Assembly: GCF_019397265.1 (NCBI RefSeq)
Contig: NZ_CP068985.1
Coordinates: 1,902,501-1,966,500, forward strand
DNA: 64,000 nt
Direction of reading: 5' to 3'
Source: Nonomuraea coxensis DSM 45129
Lineage (GTDB): Bacteria > Actinomycetota > Actinomycetes > Streptosporangiales > Streptosporangiaceae
Numbering within the stretch: the first letter of the stretch is position 1; every line of letters begins with the position of its first letter. The position numbers were made by a program, and so were the translations under genes. The notes beneath the pieces were generated by a model. That model made no database searches, was not told the origin of the DNA, and saw nothing but the letters and a program-made list of their open reading frames with translations. Of this stretch, positions 49,216 to 57,510 are shown one piece after another.

Positions 49216-50862
49216 GTGAAGCGGGTAGTTGGGGTGGTCGCCGGGATGGCGGCGCTGGTCGCGCTGGTCGCGAACGGGGAGCAGCCGGCGATGGCGGGCA
49301 ACGCCGCCGGGAGCTCCGCCGTGGGGGCGGCGCACGCGGCGGCGCCCGCCGCGCCGGTGGTCTGGGGCACGTGCCCCCGGGTGACGGGCAAGGCGGTCAA
49401 CGCCGCGCTCGAATGCGCCACCGTCGAGGTGCCGCTCGACTACAGCCGGCCCTCGGGCCAGTCGATCAAGGTGGCGATCAACCGGATCAGGGCCAAGACG
49501 CCGCGGAACGCCGACCGGCTGGGCACGCTGCTGATCAACCCGGGCGGACCGGGGGCGTCCGGGCGGGCGTTGACCGAGTACGTCGCCTCCGGGCTGCCGG
49601 CCGGCGTGAGCGAGCGCTACGACGTCGTCGGCTTCGACCCGCGCGGCGTCGGCGCGAGCGAGCCGGCGCTGAGCTGCGTGGACCCGGAGGTCTTCTACCG
49701 GGCGCCGCGCCAGGACGCCGTGCCGCACAGCGTCGCCGACGAGCAGCGGCTGCTGGCGCGGGCCGCCACGTACGCCGGCCGCTGCGGCGAGCGCTGGTCC
49801 TGGCTGCTGCCGCACCTCAGCACCGAGAACGCGGCCAGGGACATGGACCGGATCCGCGCCGCCCTCGGCGAGGAGAGGATCAGCTACCTGGGCTTCTCGT
49901 ACGGCACCTACCTCGGCGCCGTCTACGCCACGCTGTTCCCCAAGCGGGTCAAGCGGCTGGTCCTGGACAGCATCGTGGACCCGACCGCGGTGTGGTACCG
50001 CTCGAACCTCACCCAGGACCACTCCTTCGAGCGCCGCCACCACCAGTTCCTCACCTGGATCGCCGGGCACCACGACGTCTACAAGCTGGGCCGCACCTTC
50101 AGGCAGACGCAGTTCGCCTACTACGCGATGCGCGACCGGCTGCGCACCAGGCCCGCGGGCGGCGTCATGGGGCCGAGCGAGCTGGACGACGCCTTCATCA
50201 TCACGGGCTACAGCGACCGGGTCTGGCCGCAGTTCGCGCAGGCGTGGTCCGACTACGTCCGGCAGGGCGAGACGAAGGGGCTGCTCGACCTCTACGAGAA
50301 GCACGGCAAGAACGACGCCTCCGACGAGAACGGCTACGCCGTCTACCTCGGCGTCCAGTGCCGCGACGCCCGCTGGCCGCGCGAGTGGTCCACGTGGCGG
50401 GGGGACATGTACGCGGCGCACCGCACCGCGCCCTTCCTGACCTGGCCGAACACCTGGTTCAACGCCCCGTGCGCCTTCTGGCCGGTGCCCGGCGGCCCTC
50501 CCGTCGAGGTGCGCGGGTCCGCGAAGCTGCCGCCGGTCCTCATGCTGCAGGCGCGCGACGACGCGGCGACGCCGTACGCGGGGGCGCTGCGGATGCGGCG
50601 GCTCTTCCCGACGGCGAGGCTGGTGATGGACAAGGGCGGCAACCACGGCGTGTCGCTGGCCGGCAACCAGTGCGTGGACCGGCATCTGGCCGCCTACCTG
50701 CTCGACGGCACGCTGCCGCGGCGCGACGCGGTGTGCGAGGCGCTGCCCCAGCCGAGCCCGGCCGAGCGGATGGCGGCCCGGCGCGTCCCGGCGGCGGCGG
50801 GGCCCGGCGTGGGCGAGCTTCTGGGCGTTCTCGGCCTGCTGAGGCTGCCACACCTGAATTGA
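49216..50862 (+). CDS. Secreted alpha/beta-hydrolase, tripeptidyl-aminopeptidase-like
   Basis: A 548-residue exported hydrolase (GTG start with AGGAAGGG upstream; signal peptide to about residue 27, ending PAMAG). It has the oxyanion region LLINPGGPGASG, the nucleophile elbow GFSYGTYLGAVYA, Asp in QARDDAATPYAGA and His in KGGNHGVSLAG. A C-terminal TAP-type domain contains the conserved WPNTWFNAPCAFWP. Relatives release tripeptides from protein N-termini outside the cell, which fits the two neighbouring secreted proteases. The Ala-rich C-terminal tail is unusual but not disruptive. Confidence 0.87.
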   Translation: MKRVVGVVAGMAALVALVANGEQPAMAGNAAGSSAVGAAHAAAPAAPVVWGTCPRVTGKAVNAALECATVEVPLDYSRPSGQSIKVAINRIRAKTPRNADRLGTLLINPGGPGASGRALTEYVASGLPAGVSERYDVVGFDPRGVGASEPALSCVDPEVFYRAPRQDAVPHSVADEQRLLARAATYAGRCGERWSWLLPHLSTENAARDMDRIRAALGEERISYLGFSYGTYLGAVYATLFPKRVKRLVLDSIVDPTAVWYRSNLTQDHSFERRHHQFLTWIAGHHDVYKLGRTFRQTQFAYYAMRDRLRTRPAGGVMGPSELDDAFIITGYSDRVWPQFAQAWSDYVRQGETKGLLDLYEKHGKNDASDENGYAVYLGVQCRDARWPREWSTWRGDMYAAHRTAPFLTWPNTWFNAPCAFWPVPGGPPVEVRGSAKLPPVLMLQARDDAATPYAGALRMRRLFPTARLVMDKGGNHGVSLAGNQCVDRHLAAYLLDGTLPRRDAVCEALPQPSPAERMAARRVPAAAGPGVGELLGVLGLLRLPHLN

Positions 50863-50931
50863 CGTCAAGAATGGGTCACTGTGGGCTGCGCCGGATGAGC
50901 TAATCGGTGACCCTTCGCGTAGTCTGACCAT

Positions 50932-51777
50932 GTGATGCTGCGTACCTCGGCGTCGCGCGTGCTGGACGACAGCGACCGGGACGAAGTCCTCGCCCTGCTG
51001 GACACCGATCCGGTCGCCAACGTCTTCGTCTCCTCCCGGGTGCGGGCCGTCGGACTCAATCCGGCGCGGCTCGGCGGGCAGATGTGGGGGTTCGGGCCGC
51101 GCGGAGCCCTCGTCTCGCTCTGTTACGCCGGAGCCAACATGGTGCCGGTCAACGCCGGGCCGGAGGCGATCCACGCCTTCGCCGACCGTGCCCGCAGGCA
51201 GGGGCGGCGCTGCTCGTCCATCGTCGGCCCGGCCGACGCCGTGTCGCTGCTGTGGGAGCGGCTGGAGCCGCACTGGGGGCGGGCGCGGGCCATCCGCTGG
51301 GCGCAGCCGGTCATGGCGATCTCGCGCAAGCCGCCGGTGCCCGCCGACCCGTGGGTGCGCCGGGTGCGGCCGGAGGAGTTCGACATCCTGCTGCCGGCGT
51401 GCGTGGCCATGTTCACCGAGGAGGTCGGCGTCTCGCCCAACCTCGGCGACGGCGGCGCGCTCTACCGCACGCGGGTCGCCGAGCTGATCAGGATCGGCCG
51501 CTCCTACGCGCGCATCGAGAACGGCCGGGTCGTCTTCAAGGCCGAGGTGGGCGCGGTCACGCCGCAGGCGTGCCAGATCCAGGGCGTGTGGGTGGACCCG
51601 GAGCTGCGCGGGCGCGGGCACGCGGTGGCCGGCATGGCGGCGGTCGTGGAGGCGGCCAGGGAGTGCTTCGCCCCCGTCGTCAGCCTCTACGTCAACGACT
51701 ACAACCGCTCGGCCCGCGCGGTCTACAAGAAGGTGGGCTTCACCGAGGTCGACACCTTCATGTCGGTGCTTTTCTGA
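50932..51777 (+). CDS. GNAT acetyltransferase with DUF4081 N-terminal domain
   Basis: A 281-residue protein starting GTG 50932 (or ATG 50935). The N-terminal half is DUF4081-like (DPVANVFVSSRVRAVGLNPA, LVSLCYAGANMVPVNAGPEA). The C-terminal half is a GNAT fold with the acetyl-CoA loop VWVDPELRGRGHAVAGMAAV and VSLYVNDYNRSARAVYKKVGF. In many actinobacteria this gene follows ispG; here it is 5 kb away, separated by secreted hydrolase genes. The acceptor is unknown. Confidence 0.85.
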   Translation: MMLRTSASRVLDDSDRDEVLALLDTDPVANVFVSSRVRAVGLNPARLGGQMWGFGPRGALVSLCYAGANMVPVNAGPEAIHAFADRARRQGRRCSSIVGPADAVSLLWERLEPHWGRARAIRWAQPVMAISRKPPVPADPWVRRVRPEEFDILLPACVAMFTEEVGVSPNLGDGGALYRTRVAELIRIGRSYARIENGRVVFKAEVGAVTPQACQIQGVWVDPELRGRGHAVAGMAAVVEAARECFAPVVSLYVNDYNRSARAVYKKVGFTEVDTFMSVLF

Positions 51778-51786
51778 GCGCGCTCC

Positions 51787-52164
51787 CTAGACGCGCACCA
51801 GCTTGTCGAACAGGCGGGCCAGCTCGGTGTCCGGGTCGGCGGTGAGGCCCGCGTGCACGGGGCCGGACTGCACGATCGTGCTGCGGGGCGCGGTGAGCCA
51901 GCGGAACCTGCCGCCCAGCGGCTCGGCCGCGAGCGGGCCCGGCTGCTCGCCGCAGGCCAGCTCGTACGCGGTGAGCGCCCGGCGCACCGCGGAGACGTCG
52001 GCCGACGGGTCGAGCGCCCGCAGCCGGGCCGCGTCCAGCTCGACCCGGGCGCACAGGTAGCCGCGCGGCTGGCAGTAGAGCAGCACGCCCACGTTGATCT
52101 GCTCGCCCCGTTCGATCCTCGGAATGACGCGGATCACCGCGTACTCGTAGACGTCCCTGCTCAC
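51787..52164 (-). CDS. DUF3037 family protein
   Basis: 125 residues from the GTG at 52164, whose first bases overlap the stop of the kinase-like gene (GTGA). DUF3037 features are the opening YEYAVIRVIPRIERGEQINVG followed by GVLLYCQ, and LFDKLVRV at the end. The family is found beside HipA-like proteins in actinobacteria; function unknown. Its tight coupling to the next gene suggests a joint product. Confidence 0.82.
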   Translation of the reverse strand: MSRDVYEYAVIRVIPRIERGEQINVGVLLYCQPRGYLCARVELDAARLRALDPSADVSAVRRALTAYELACGEQPGPLAAEPLGGRFRWLTAPRSTIVQSGPVHAGLTADPDTELARLFDKLVRV

Positions 52165-52970
52165 CGGCCGCCTCCCCGCCAGAACTCGCCGACCGAACCC
52201 GGCCCGGAACGCTGCTCCCGCCGCTCGCCGCGCACCAGCCACCCGCCCGGCCCGTGGGCGCGGGCCAGCAGATGCTCGACGTACGCGTCCCGCACCGCCC
52301 CGGGCCCGTCGAAGCCCGGCTCGCCGGCCAGCCACTCGTCGGGCACCAGCGCCGTCACGGTCTCCAGCAGCTCGCGGGTGATCCTGGCGGCCAGGTGGGC
52401 GCCCGCGGCGGCGACGTCGCCGGCGTAGGGGGCCAGCACGTGCTCGGCGGCGTCGAACGGCCGTTGCGGATCGGCGGTCGGCCAGTTGTGGTGGAACCAC
52501 AGGGACGCGCCGTGGTCGATCAGCCAGGTGTCGCGGTGCCAGATCAGCAGGTTGGGGTTGCGCCAGCTCCGGTCGATGTTGTGGATGAGGCCGTCGAACC
52601 ACACCACCCGGGCCGCGAACACCGGATCGGCCACCCACGCCAGCGGCTCGAACCCGAGCGCGCCCGGCAGGAAGTCGACCGCCAGGTTGAGCCCGGCGCT
52701 GGCCTTGAGGAGGTCCTGGACCTCCTCGTCGGGCTCGCGGGCGCCGAGCTGCGGGTCGATGTCGACGAGCTTGAGGTCAGGGGTGCGCAGCCCCAGCCTG
52801 CGGGCCAGCTCGCCGGCGATGATCTCGGCGACCAGCACCCGCCGGCCCTGCCCCGCCTCGCGGAACTTGACGACGTAGGTGCCCAGGTCGTCGGCCTCGA
52901 CGACGCCGGGCAGCGAGCCGCCCTCCCGCAGCGGGGTGACGTAACGCGTGGCTGCGATCCTATCCAGCAC
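52161..52970 (-). CDS. HipA-like kinase family protein
   Basis: A 269-residue protein with a HipA/PI3K-like core. It has TYVVKFREAGQGRRVLVAEI for the nucleotide site, ARVVWFDGLIHNIDRSWRNPN for the catalytic loop (D..N..R.), and WLIDHGASL for the metal-binding Asp. It lacks the N-terminal HipA subdomain and there is no HipB antitoxin, so it is not a classical toxin pair. It overlaps the DUF3037 gene by 4 bases; the two are probably co-translated. Target unknown. Confidence 0.78.
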   Translation of the reverse strand: MLDRIAATRYVTPLREGGSLPGVVEADDLGTYVVKFREAGQGRRVLVAEIIAGELARRLGLRTPDLKLVDIDPQLGAREPDEEVQDLLKASAGLNLAVDFLPGALGFEPLAWVADPVFAARVVWFDGLIHNIDRSWRNPNLLIWHRDTWLIDHGASLWFHHNWPTADPQRPFDAAEHVLAPYAGDVAAAGAHLAARITRELLETVTALVPDEWLAGEPGFDGPGAVRDAYVEHLLARAHGPGGWLVRGERREQRSGPGSVGEFWRGGGR

Positions 52971-53051
52971 GACACGAGGCTATCGCCCATCGGACGTACT
53001 TTCGTCCCTCGGCGTCACAGCTTCCCGCCCGGCCGGGTGGGGCTGGCCGGG

Positions 53052-53942
53052 TCAGAGCTTGGCGATGACCTCCTCGGCGAAGCGCTCCATGGCCGCGAGC
53101 TTGAGCTCCAGCGTGCCCTCGCCGTGCCTGGCCTTCTCCTCCGGCGTGGCGAGCCACCAGGGGGCGGCCAGCGTGCCGGTCACGCCCTTGGCGGCGTAGC
53201 GGCGGTAGGTCCCGGCGTCGGGCAGCTCGGCCAGGGGCGCGATGACGTCGAACGGCTCGCCGTCCCTGCCGTTCTCGGCCAGCAGCCGGCGCAGGGTGGC
53301 GAGCACCGGGTCGAGCTCGTCCTCGGTGTAGATGCGGTTGCCGATCCAGCCGTCGCCGAGCCGGGCGGCGCGGCGCAGGGCGGCCTCGCTGTCGCCGCCG
53401 ACGTACACGGGGACGGGAGCGGCCGGGACCGGCGAGATCGACAGCTCCGGCAGGCCGTCGAGCGTGACGCGCTCGCCCGCCCACAGCGCCCGCAGCACCG
53501 GCAGCATGGCGTCCAGGCGCCGGCCGCGCGTGTGGAAGTCCTGCCCGGTGCCGGTGAACTCCTCCTTGCACCAGCCCACCCCGACCCCGAACGTCACCCG
53601 GCCGCCCGACAGCACCGCCGCCGTGGACACCTGCTTGGCCACGGTGAACAGGTCGCGGGCGGGCGCGATGTAGACGTTGGGGGAGAAGCGCAGCGTGCCG
53701 GTGACCGCGGCCATCGCCCCGATCGTCACCCACACGTCCGGCCAGTGCGTGGCGGCGTTCCAGCGGGGCCGGCCCGACCGCGAGTACGGGTAGGGCGTGT
53801 CGAAGTCGGCGTAGAACAGGTGGTCGGAGAGCGTCAGCGTGTCGAACCCGCAGCGTTCCGCGGCCCGCGCCAGCTCGGTGAACTGGCCGGTGTCGACGAA
53901 GGAGGCGGCCAGCCAGATCTTCATCGCGGCTGCGTCGTTCAT
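53052..53942 (-). CDS. LLM-class F420-dependent oxidoreductase
   Basis: A 296-residue TIM-barrel enzyme of the luciferase-like superfamily. It has MKIWLAASFVDTGQFTELAR, LTLSDHLFYADFDTPYPYSR, the cofactor strand GGRVTFGVGVGWCKEEF, and a late PVPVYVGGDSEAALRRAARL. The ATG at 53942 lies at the very edge of the IS605-type element, whose end provides the sequence CGGAGGTATCTG as ribosome site. Before that insertion it followed the LLM gene now at 55329 directly. Substrate unknown. Confidence 0.87.
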   Translation of the reverse strand: MNDAAAMKIWLAASFVDTGQFTELARAAERCGFDTLTLSDHLFYADFDTPYPYSRSGRPRWNAATHWPDVWVTIGAMAAVTGTLRFSPNVYIAPARDLFTVAKQVSTAAVLSGGRVTFGVGVGWCKEEFTGTGQDFHTRGRRLDAMLPVLRALWAGERVTLDGLPELSISPVPAAPVPVYVGGDSEAALRRAARLGDGWIGNRIYTEDELDPVLATLRRLLAENGRDGEPFDVIAPLAELPDAGTYRRYAAKGVTGTLAAPWWLATPEEKARHGEGTLELKLAAMERFAEEVIAKL

Positions 53943-54093
53943 CAGATACCTCCGAGGAAACCCTCGTCTTCAGGCGGGGAGGAATCGGACTCCTGCGGGG
54001 CAGGGCAGGAGCAGGCGTTACGCCGTCAGGCGGACCGCCGTCATTTTTCGGAATCTGCCGGTGCGCGAGTGATCTCGCACATAGAATCGAAAG

Positions 54094-55203
54094 GTGGCGC
54101 AGCTGGTGAAGCGGGCCTACAAGTACCGCTTCTATCCGACCCCTGAGCAGTCCGAGGAGCTTGTCCGGACGTTCGGCTGCGTGCGCCTGGTCTACAACAA
54201 GGCATTGGAAGAGCGGACCCGCGCCTACAGGTTGGAAGGCCGTGGCGTCTCCTACGCGGAGTCGTCGGCCGCGCTGACCGCGTGGAAGAAGACGCCGAAG
54301 CTGGCGTTCTTGTGCGAGGTGTCGTCGGTGCCGTTGCAGCAGACGCTGCGGCATCTGCAGGCGGCGTTCGCGAACTTCTTCGCCAAGCGGGCCAAGTACC
54401 CGACGTTCAAGAGCAGAAAGCGGTCGCGGGCGTCGGCCGAATACACCCGCTCGGCGTTCCGCTGGCGCGACGGCCGGCTCACCCTGGCCAAGATGGACGC
54501 GCCGCTGGACATCGTGTGGTCGCGTCCGCTGCCCGAGGGGGCCGAGCCGTCCACGGTCACCGTGTCCAGGGACCCGGCCGGGCGGTGGTTCGTGTCCCTC
54601 CTGGTGGAGGAGAAAATTGCGCCTTTGCCGCCGGTCGAGCGGTCGACGGGCCTGGACGCCGGCCTCACCGCCCTGGCGACGCTGTCGTGCGGCGAGCAGA
54701 TCGCCAACCCGCGTCATGAGCGTCGTGAGCGGCGCAGGCCGGCCAAGGCGCAGCGGGCGCTGGCCCGTAAGGAGAAGGGGTCGAAGAACCGGGCCAAGGC
54801 CCGGCTGAAGGTGGCACGGGTGCACGCCCGGATCGCCGACCGCAGGCGGGACTATCTGCACAAGGTCACCACACGGCTGGTTTCCGAGAATCAAGTGATC
54901 GCCGTGGAGGACCTGGCCGTCCGCAACATGGTCAAAAACCGCAGGCTGGCCCGAGCCATCTCCGACGCCGGCTGGCGGGAACTGCGCGGCATGCTGGAGT
55001 ACAAGACAGCCTGGTACGGCCGCACCCTGGTGGTGATGGACCGCTGGTTCCCCTCCTCCAAACTGTGCTCGCTCTGCGGGGCCCTGCAGGAAGAGCTGCC
55101 GTTGAACGTTCGCGAGTGGACCTGTGCTTGCGGCGCGGTGCATGACCGGGAGGTGAACGCGGCCCGGAACATACTGCTCGCCGCCGGGCCGGCGGAGAGC
55201 TGA
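54094..55203 (+). CDS. tnpB: TnpB RNA-guided nuclease (IS605 OrfB) with altered RuvC-III residue
   Basis: 369 residues from GTG 54094. The N-terminal helix-turn-helix (KRAYKYRFYPTPEQSEELVR) leads to the OrfB core. RuvC-I Asp is in TGLDAGLTALATLS and RuvC-II Glu in IAVEDLAVRNMVKN. The zinc ribbon is CSLCG...CACG. RuvC-III normally reads DRDxNAA with the second Asp catalytic; here it is HDREVNAARNI, an Asp-to-Glu change. If the alignment is right, cleavage may be weakened or lost. The protein is otherwise full length and uninterrupted. Confidence 0.9.
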   Translation: MAQLVKRAYKYRFYPTPEQSEELVRTFGCVRLVYNKALEERTRAYRLEGRGVSYAESSAALTAWKKTPKLAFLCEVSSVPLQQTLRHLQAAFANFFAKRAKYPTFKSRKRSRASAEYTRSAFRWRDGRLTLAKMDAPLDIVWSRPLPEGAEPSTVTVSRDPAGRWFVSLLVEEKIAPLPPVERSTGLDAGLTALATLSCGEQIANPRHERRERRRPAKAQRALARKEKGSKNRAKARLKVARVHARIADRRRDYLHKVTTRLVSENQVIAVEDLAVRNMVKNRRLARAISDAGWRELRGMLEYKTAWYGRTLVVMDRWFPSSKLCSLCGALQEELPLNVREWTCACGAVHDREVNAARNILLAAGPAES

Positions 55204-55332
55204 AACGCCTGTGGAGCTGGTGTAAGACCTCAAGCGGGAGTCCTCCTCTCGCGGCGGGCGACCGGCGATGAAGCAGGAAGACCGACCGGCGACGGTCGGA
55301 ATCCTCCTCGTTCACGAGGGGGAGGAAGTCAA
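55204..55332 (+). ncRNA. Predicted omega-RNA scaffold region at the element right end
   Basis: In IS605-type elements the guide RNA spans the tnpB 3' end and the right end, with the guide taken from the flanking DNA. This stretch contains two hairpins (CCGACC-GGCGA-CGGTCGG around 55283 and the right-end stem around 55303-55325). The guide would start at about 55333, reading into the end of the neighbouring LLM gene. This is a prediction by family analogy. Confidence 0.5.
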
Positions 55333-56576
55333 CGGAACTCGGGGGCGACCTTGGTGGCGAACAGTTCGAGGTTGCGCTTGACGGTGTCCAGCGGCAGGAC
55401 GCCCTGCTGGCCCTGCATGTAGAGGCCGAACCACTCCAGGTCGGGCATGCGGTCGAGCATGCGCTGGATGCCGCGCTTGACGTCGTCGGGGGTGCCGAAC
55501 AGCGCCATCTCGACCTCCTTCATGCGCTTGGCGTCGCCCTTCTCCGGCGAGATGGGCTTGTGCTTCTCGTCCTCCTTCTTGCGCAGCACCTCCAGGTAGC
55601 CGAAGGGGCCGAAGAAGGCGGCGAAGTCCTTGGGGATGCTGCGGCCGAAGGTGTTGACGGCCTGCTCGGCGGTGTCCGCGATGCCGACGATCTTGAGGAT
55701 GCCGGTGTGCTCGCCGAGCTTGTAGTCGCGGCCCTGGCGGGCGGACTCCTCCTGGTAGAGCTTGGCCTTGGCGGCGTGGTCGTCGGGGTTGGGGGTGAAC
55801 ATCCACGGCAGGATGTTCTCCTGGGCCGCCCTGATCACCGACCGGTCCGAGATGGTGAACGGCTGCCACAGCTCCGGGTGGGGGTTCTGGTAGGGCCGGG
55901 GGCAGACGGAGACGGAGACGACCTTGCCGTCCTCGTCCAGCTCGCCGGGCGCGCCGAAGGTCTTCGTCCACTCCTGGGCGGGCCAGCCCTCGATGCCCTC
56001 GTACGGGTAGGGCACCTGGTAGTCCAGCACGTCCGACTTGTAGCGGATCGTCTCCTGCGTCCACGCCATCTTCATGATCTTCAGCACCTCGCCGAAGACG
56101 TCGAAGTTGCGCGTGTCGGAGGCCGAGCCGTCGGAGCGGGCGGCGGCCGCGTGCCAGCGCTGGCCGAGCACGTTCATCCAGCGGTTCTGGTAGCCGCGGG
56201 CCACGCCCAGCCGCAGCCGGCCCTTGCAGAACTGGTCGAGCAGCGCCACGTCCTCGGCCGCCCTGATCGGGTCCCAGGCGGGCAGCACCAGGCCGAGCGG
56301 GGCGAGCAGAATACGTTCTGTGCGGGCGGCGAGGTCGGTGAGGAACATCAGCGGGTTGACCGAGAACTCCATGCCCTCCGAGTGGAAGTGGTGCTCGGTC
56401 ATCATCAGCGCGTCGAACCCGAGCTGGTCGGCCAGCACCGCTATCTCCCGCACCTCGTGCAGCAGATTCTGGTACGACTCCGTGTCCCGTCCGATCGGGC
56501 GCCTGGCCTTGGCGTTCTCCTCGGCCGCGTATCCGGAGCCTGGAACCTGCGGGTTAAGGAAGATGGAAAACTTCAC
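55329..56576 (-). CDS. LLM-class flavin/F420-dependent monooxygenase
   Basis: A 415-residue luciferase-like protein, longer than its two neighbours. It has MKFSIFLNPQVPGSGYAAEE, LADQLGFDALMMTEHHFHSE, the cofactor segment FCKGRLRLGVARGYQNRWMN, and a C-terminal region typical of large LLM monooxygenases. The stop codon TGA at 55331-55329 lies within the TCAA right end of the IS605-type element, so the insertion abuts the gene without removing any codon. It is divergent from the LLM gene at 56665, with a shared palindrome between them. Confidence 0.87.
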   Translation of the reverse strand: MKFSIFLNPQVPGSGYAAEENAKARRPIGRDTESYQNLLHEVREIAVLADQLGFDALMMTEHHFHSEGMEFSVNPLMFLTDLAARTERILLAPLGLVLPAWDPIRAAEDVALLDQFCKGRLRLGVARGYQNRWMNVLGQRWHAAAARSDGSASDTRNFDVFGEVLKIMKMAWTQETIRYKSDVLDYQVPYPYEGIEGWPAQEWTKTFGAPGELDEDGKVVSVSVCPRPYQNPHPELWQPFTISDRSVIRAAQENILPWMFTPNPDDHAAKAKLYQEESARQGRDYKLGEHTGILKIVGIADTAEQAVNTFGRSIPKDFAAFFGPFGYLEVLRKKEDEKHKPISPEKGDAKRMKEVEMALFGTPDDVKRGIQRMLDRMPDLEWFGLYMQGQQGVLPLDTVKRNLELFATKVAPEFR

Positions 56577-56625
56577 CGGGGACCTCTTTCCGCGGAGTGT
56601 TCCTACGCAAGGTACTCTGGAAATC

Positions 56626-56649
56626 TTAACCGAGCAATCGCTTGGTTAA
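56626..56649. promoter_or_regulatory. Palindromic operator between divergent LLM genes
   Basis: TTAACCGAGC (56626-56635) and GCTTGGTTAA (56640-56649) are inverted repeats with one mismatch and a 4-bp centre. The form resembles TetR-family operators of actinobacterial lipid/steroid catabolism genes. No regulator gene is adjacent. It overlaps the likely promoters of both genes. Confidence 0.7.
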
Positions 56650-56664
56650 TCACAAGGAGGGCCC

Positions 56665-57501
56665 ATGAGGCTGGGCGTCACCATGTTCCCGACGGATCTC
56701 GCCATGCCGATCCACGAGCTGGCCGGAGCGGCCGAGGAGCGCGGGTTCTCCTCCCTCTACGTGCCCGAGCACACCCACATCCCCGTCTCCCGCCGTACCC
56801 CCTACCCCGGAGCGGCCGGCGGCGAGCTGCCCGAGGAGTACCGGCGCACCCTCGACCCGCTCGTGGCCCTCTCCTTCGCCGCCGCCGCCACCCGGACGCT
56901 GGAGGTCGGCACCGGCATCCTGCTCGCCGCCCAGCGCGACCCCATCGTCACCGCCAAGGCCATCGCCTCGCTCGACCACCTGTCCGGCGGGCGGGTGACG
57001 GTCGGCGTCGGGTTCGGCTGGAACGTCGAGGAGATCGAGAACCACGGCGTCCCGTACGCCGGCCGCCGCGACGTCGCCCGCCGGCACGTCCTCGCCATGC
57101 AGGCGCTCTGGCGCGACGAGATCGCCTCCTTCGACGGCCTGCTGGACGGGGCCGAGCCGGCCTGGTCCTGGCCCAAGCCGCGCCGCCGCCCGCCGGTCTA
57201 CCTCGGCGGCGCGGCGGGGCCGAAGCTCTTCTCCCACGTCGCCGAGTACGCCGACGGCTGGATGCCCATCGGCGGCAAGGGGATCAAGGCCGCGCTGCCC
57301 GCGCTCCGCGAGGCGTGCGAGCGGGCCGGGAGGCCGCCGGCCCGCGTCATCCCGTTCGGGACGCTGCCCACCGCCGAGAAGCTCGACCACTACGCGGGGC
57401 TCGGCGTCGAGGAGGTCGTCGCCGGGCTGCCGAGCGGCCCGGCCGACCGGGTGCTCCCGATCCTCGACCATTACGCCGAACTGATCGCGAAGACGGCATA
57501 A
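56665..57501 (+). CDS. LLM-class F420-dependent oxidoreductase (TIGR03619-like)
   Basis: A 278-residue TIM-barrel protein starting at ATG 56665 with ACAAGGAGGG upstream. It has FSSLYVPEHTHIPVSRRTPY, TLEVGTGILLAAQRDPIVTA, GGRVTVGVGFGWNVEEIENH and the closing GVEEVVAGLPSGPADRVLPI, all typical of the F420-type LLM subgroup. It is divergent from the long LLM gene and probably shares regulation through the palindrome at 56626. Substrate unknown. Confidence 0.88.
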   Translation: MRLGVTMFPTDLAMPIHELAGAAEERGFSSLYVPEHTHIPVSRRTPYPGAAGGELPEEYRRTLDPLVALSFAAAATRTLEVGTGILLAAQRDPIVTAKAIASLDHLSGGRVTVGVGFGWNVEEIENHGVPYAGRRDVARRHVLAMQALWRDEIASFDGLLDGAEPAWSWPKPRRRPPVYLGGAAGPKLFSHVAEYADGWMPIGGKGIKAALPALREACERAGRPPARVIPFGTLPTAEKLDHYAGLGVEEVVAGLPSGPADRVLPILDHYAELIAKTA

Positions 57502-57510
57502 TGCCGGAGC

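Larger units (their letters stand above)
53943..55332 (+). mobile_element. IS200/IS605-type element carrying tnpB only
   Basis: The element holds tnpB but no tnpA (Y1 transposase), so it would need help from elsewhere to move. The left end has imperfect hairpin sequence with ACCCTCGTCTTCAGGCGGGG (53959-53978). The right end has the stem-loop CCTCCTCG-TTCA-CGAGGGGGAGG ending in the TCAA motif at 55329-55332, a usual IS605 cleavage site. TTCAT just before the left end is a candidate target/TAM. The boundaries are inferred from these features. Confidence 0.72.
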
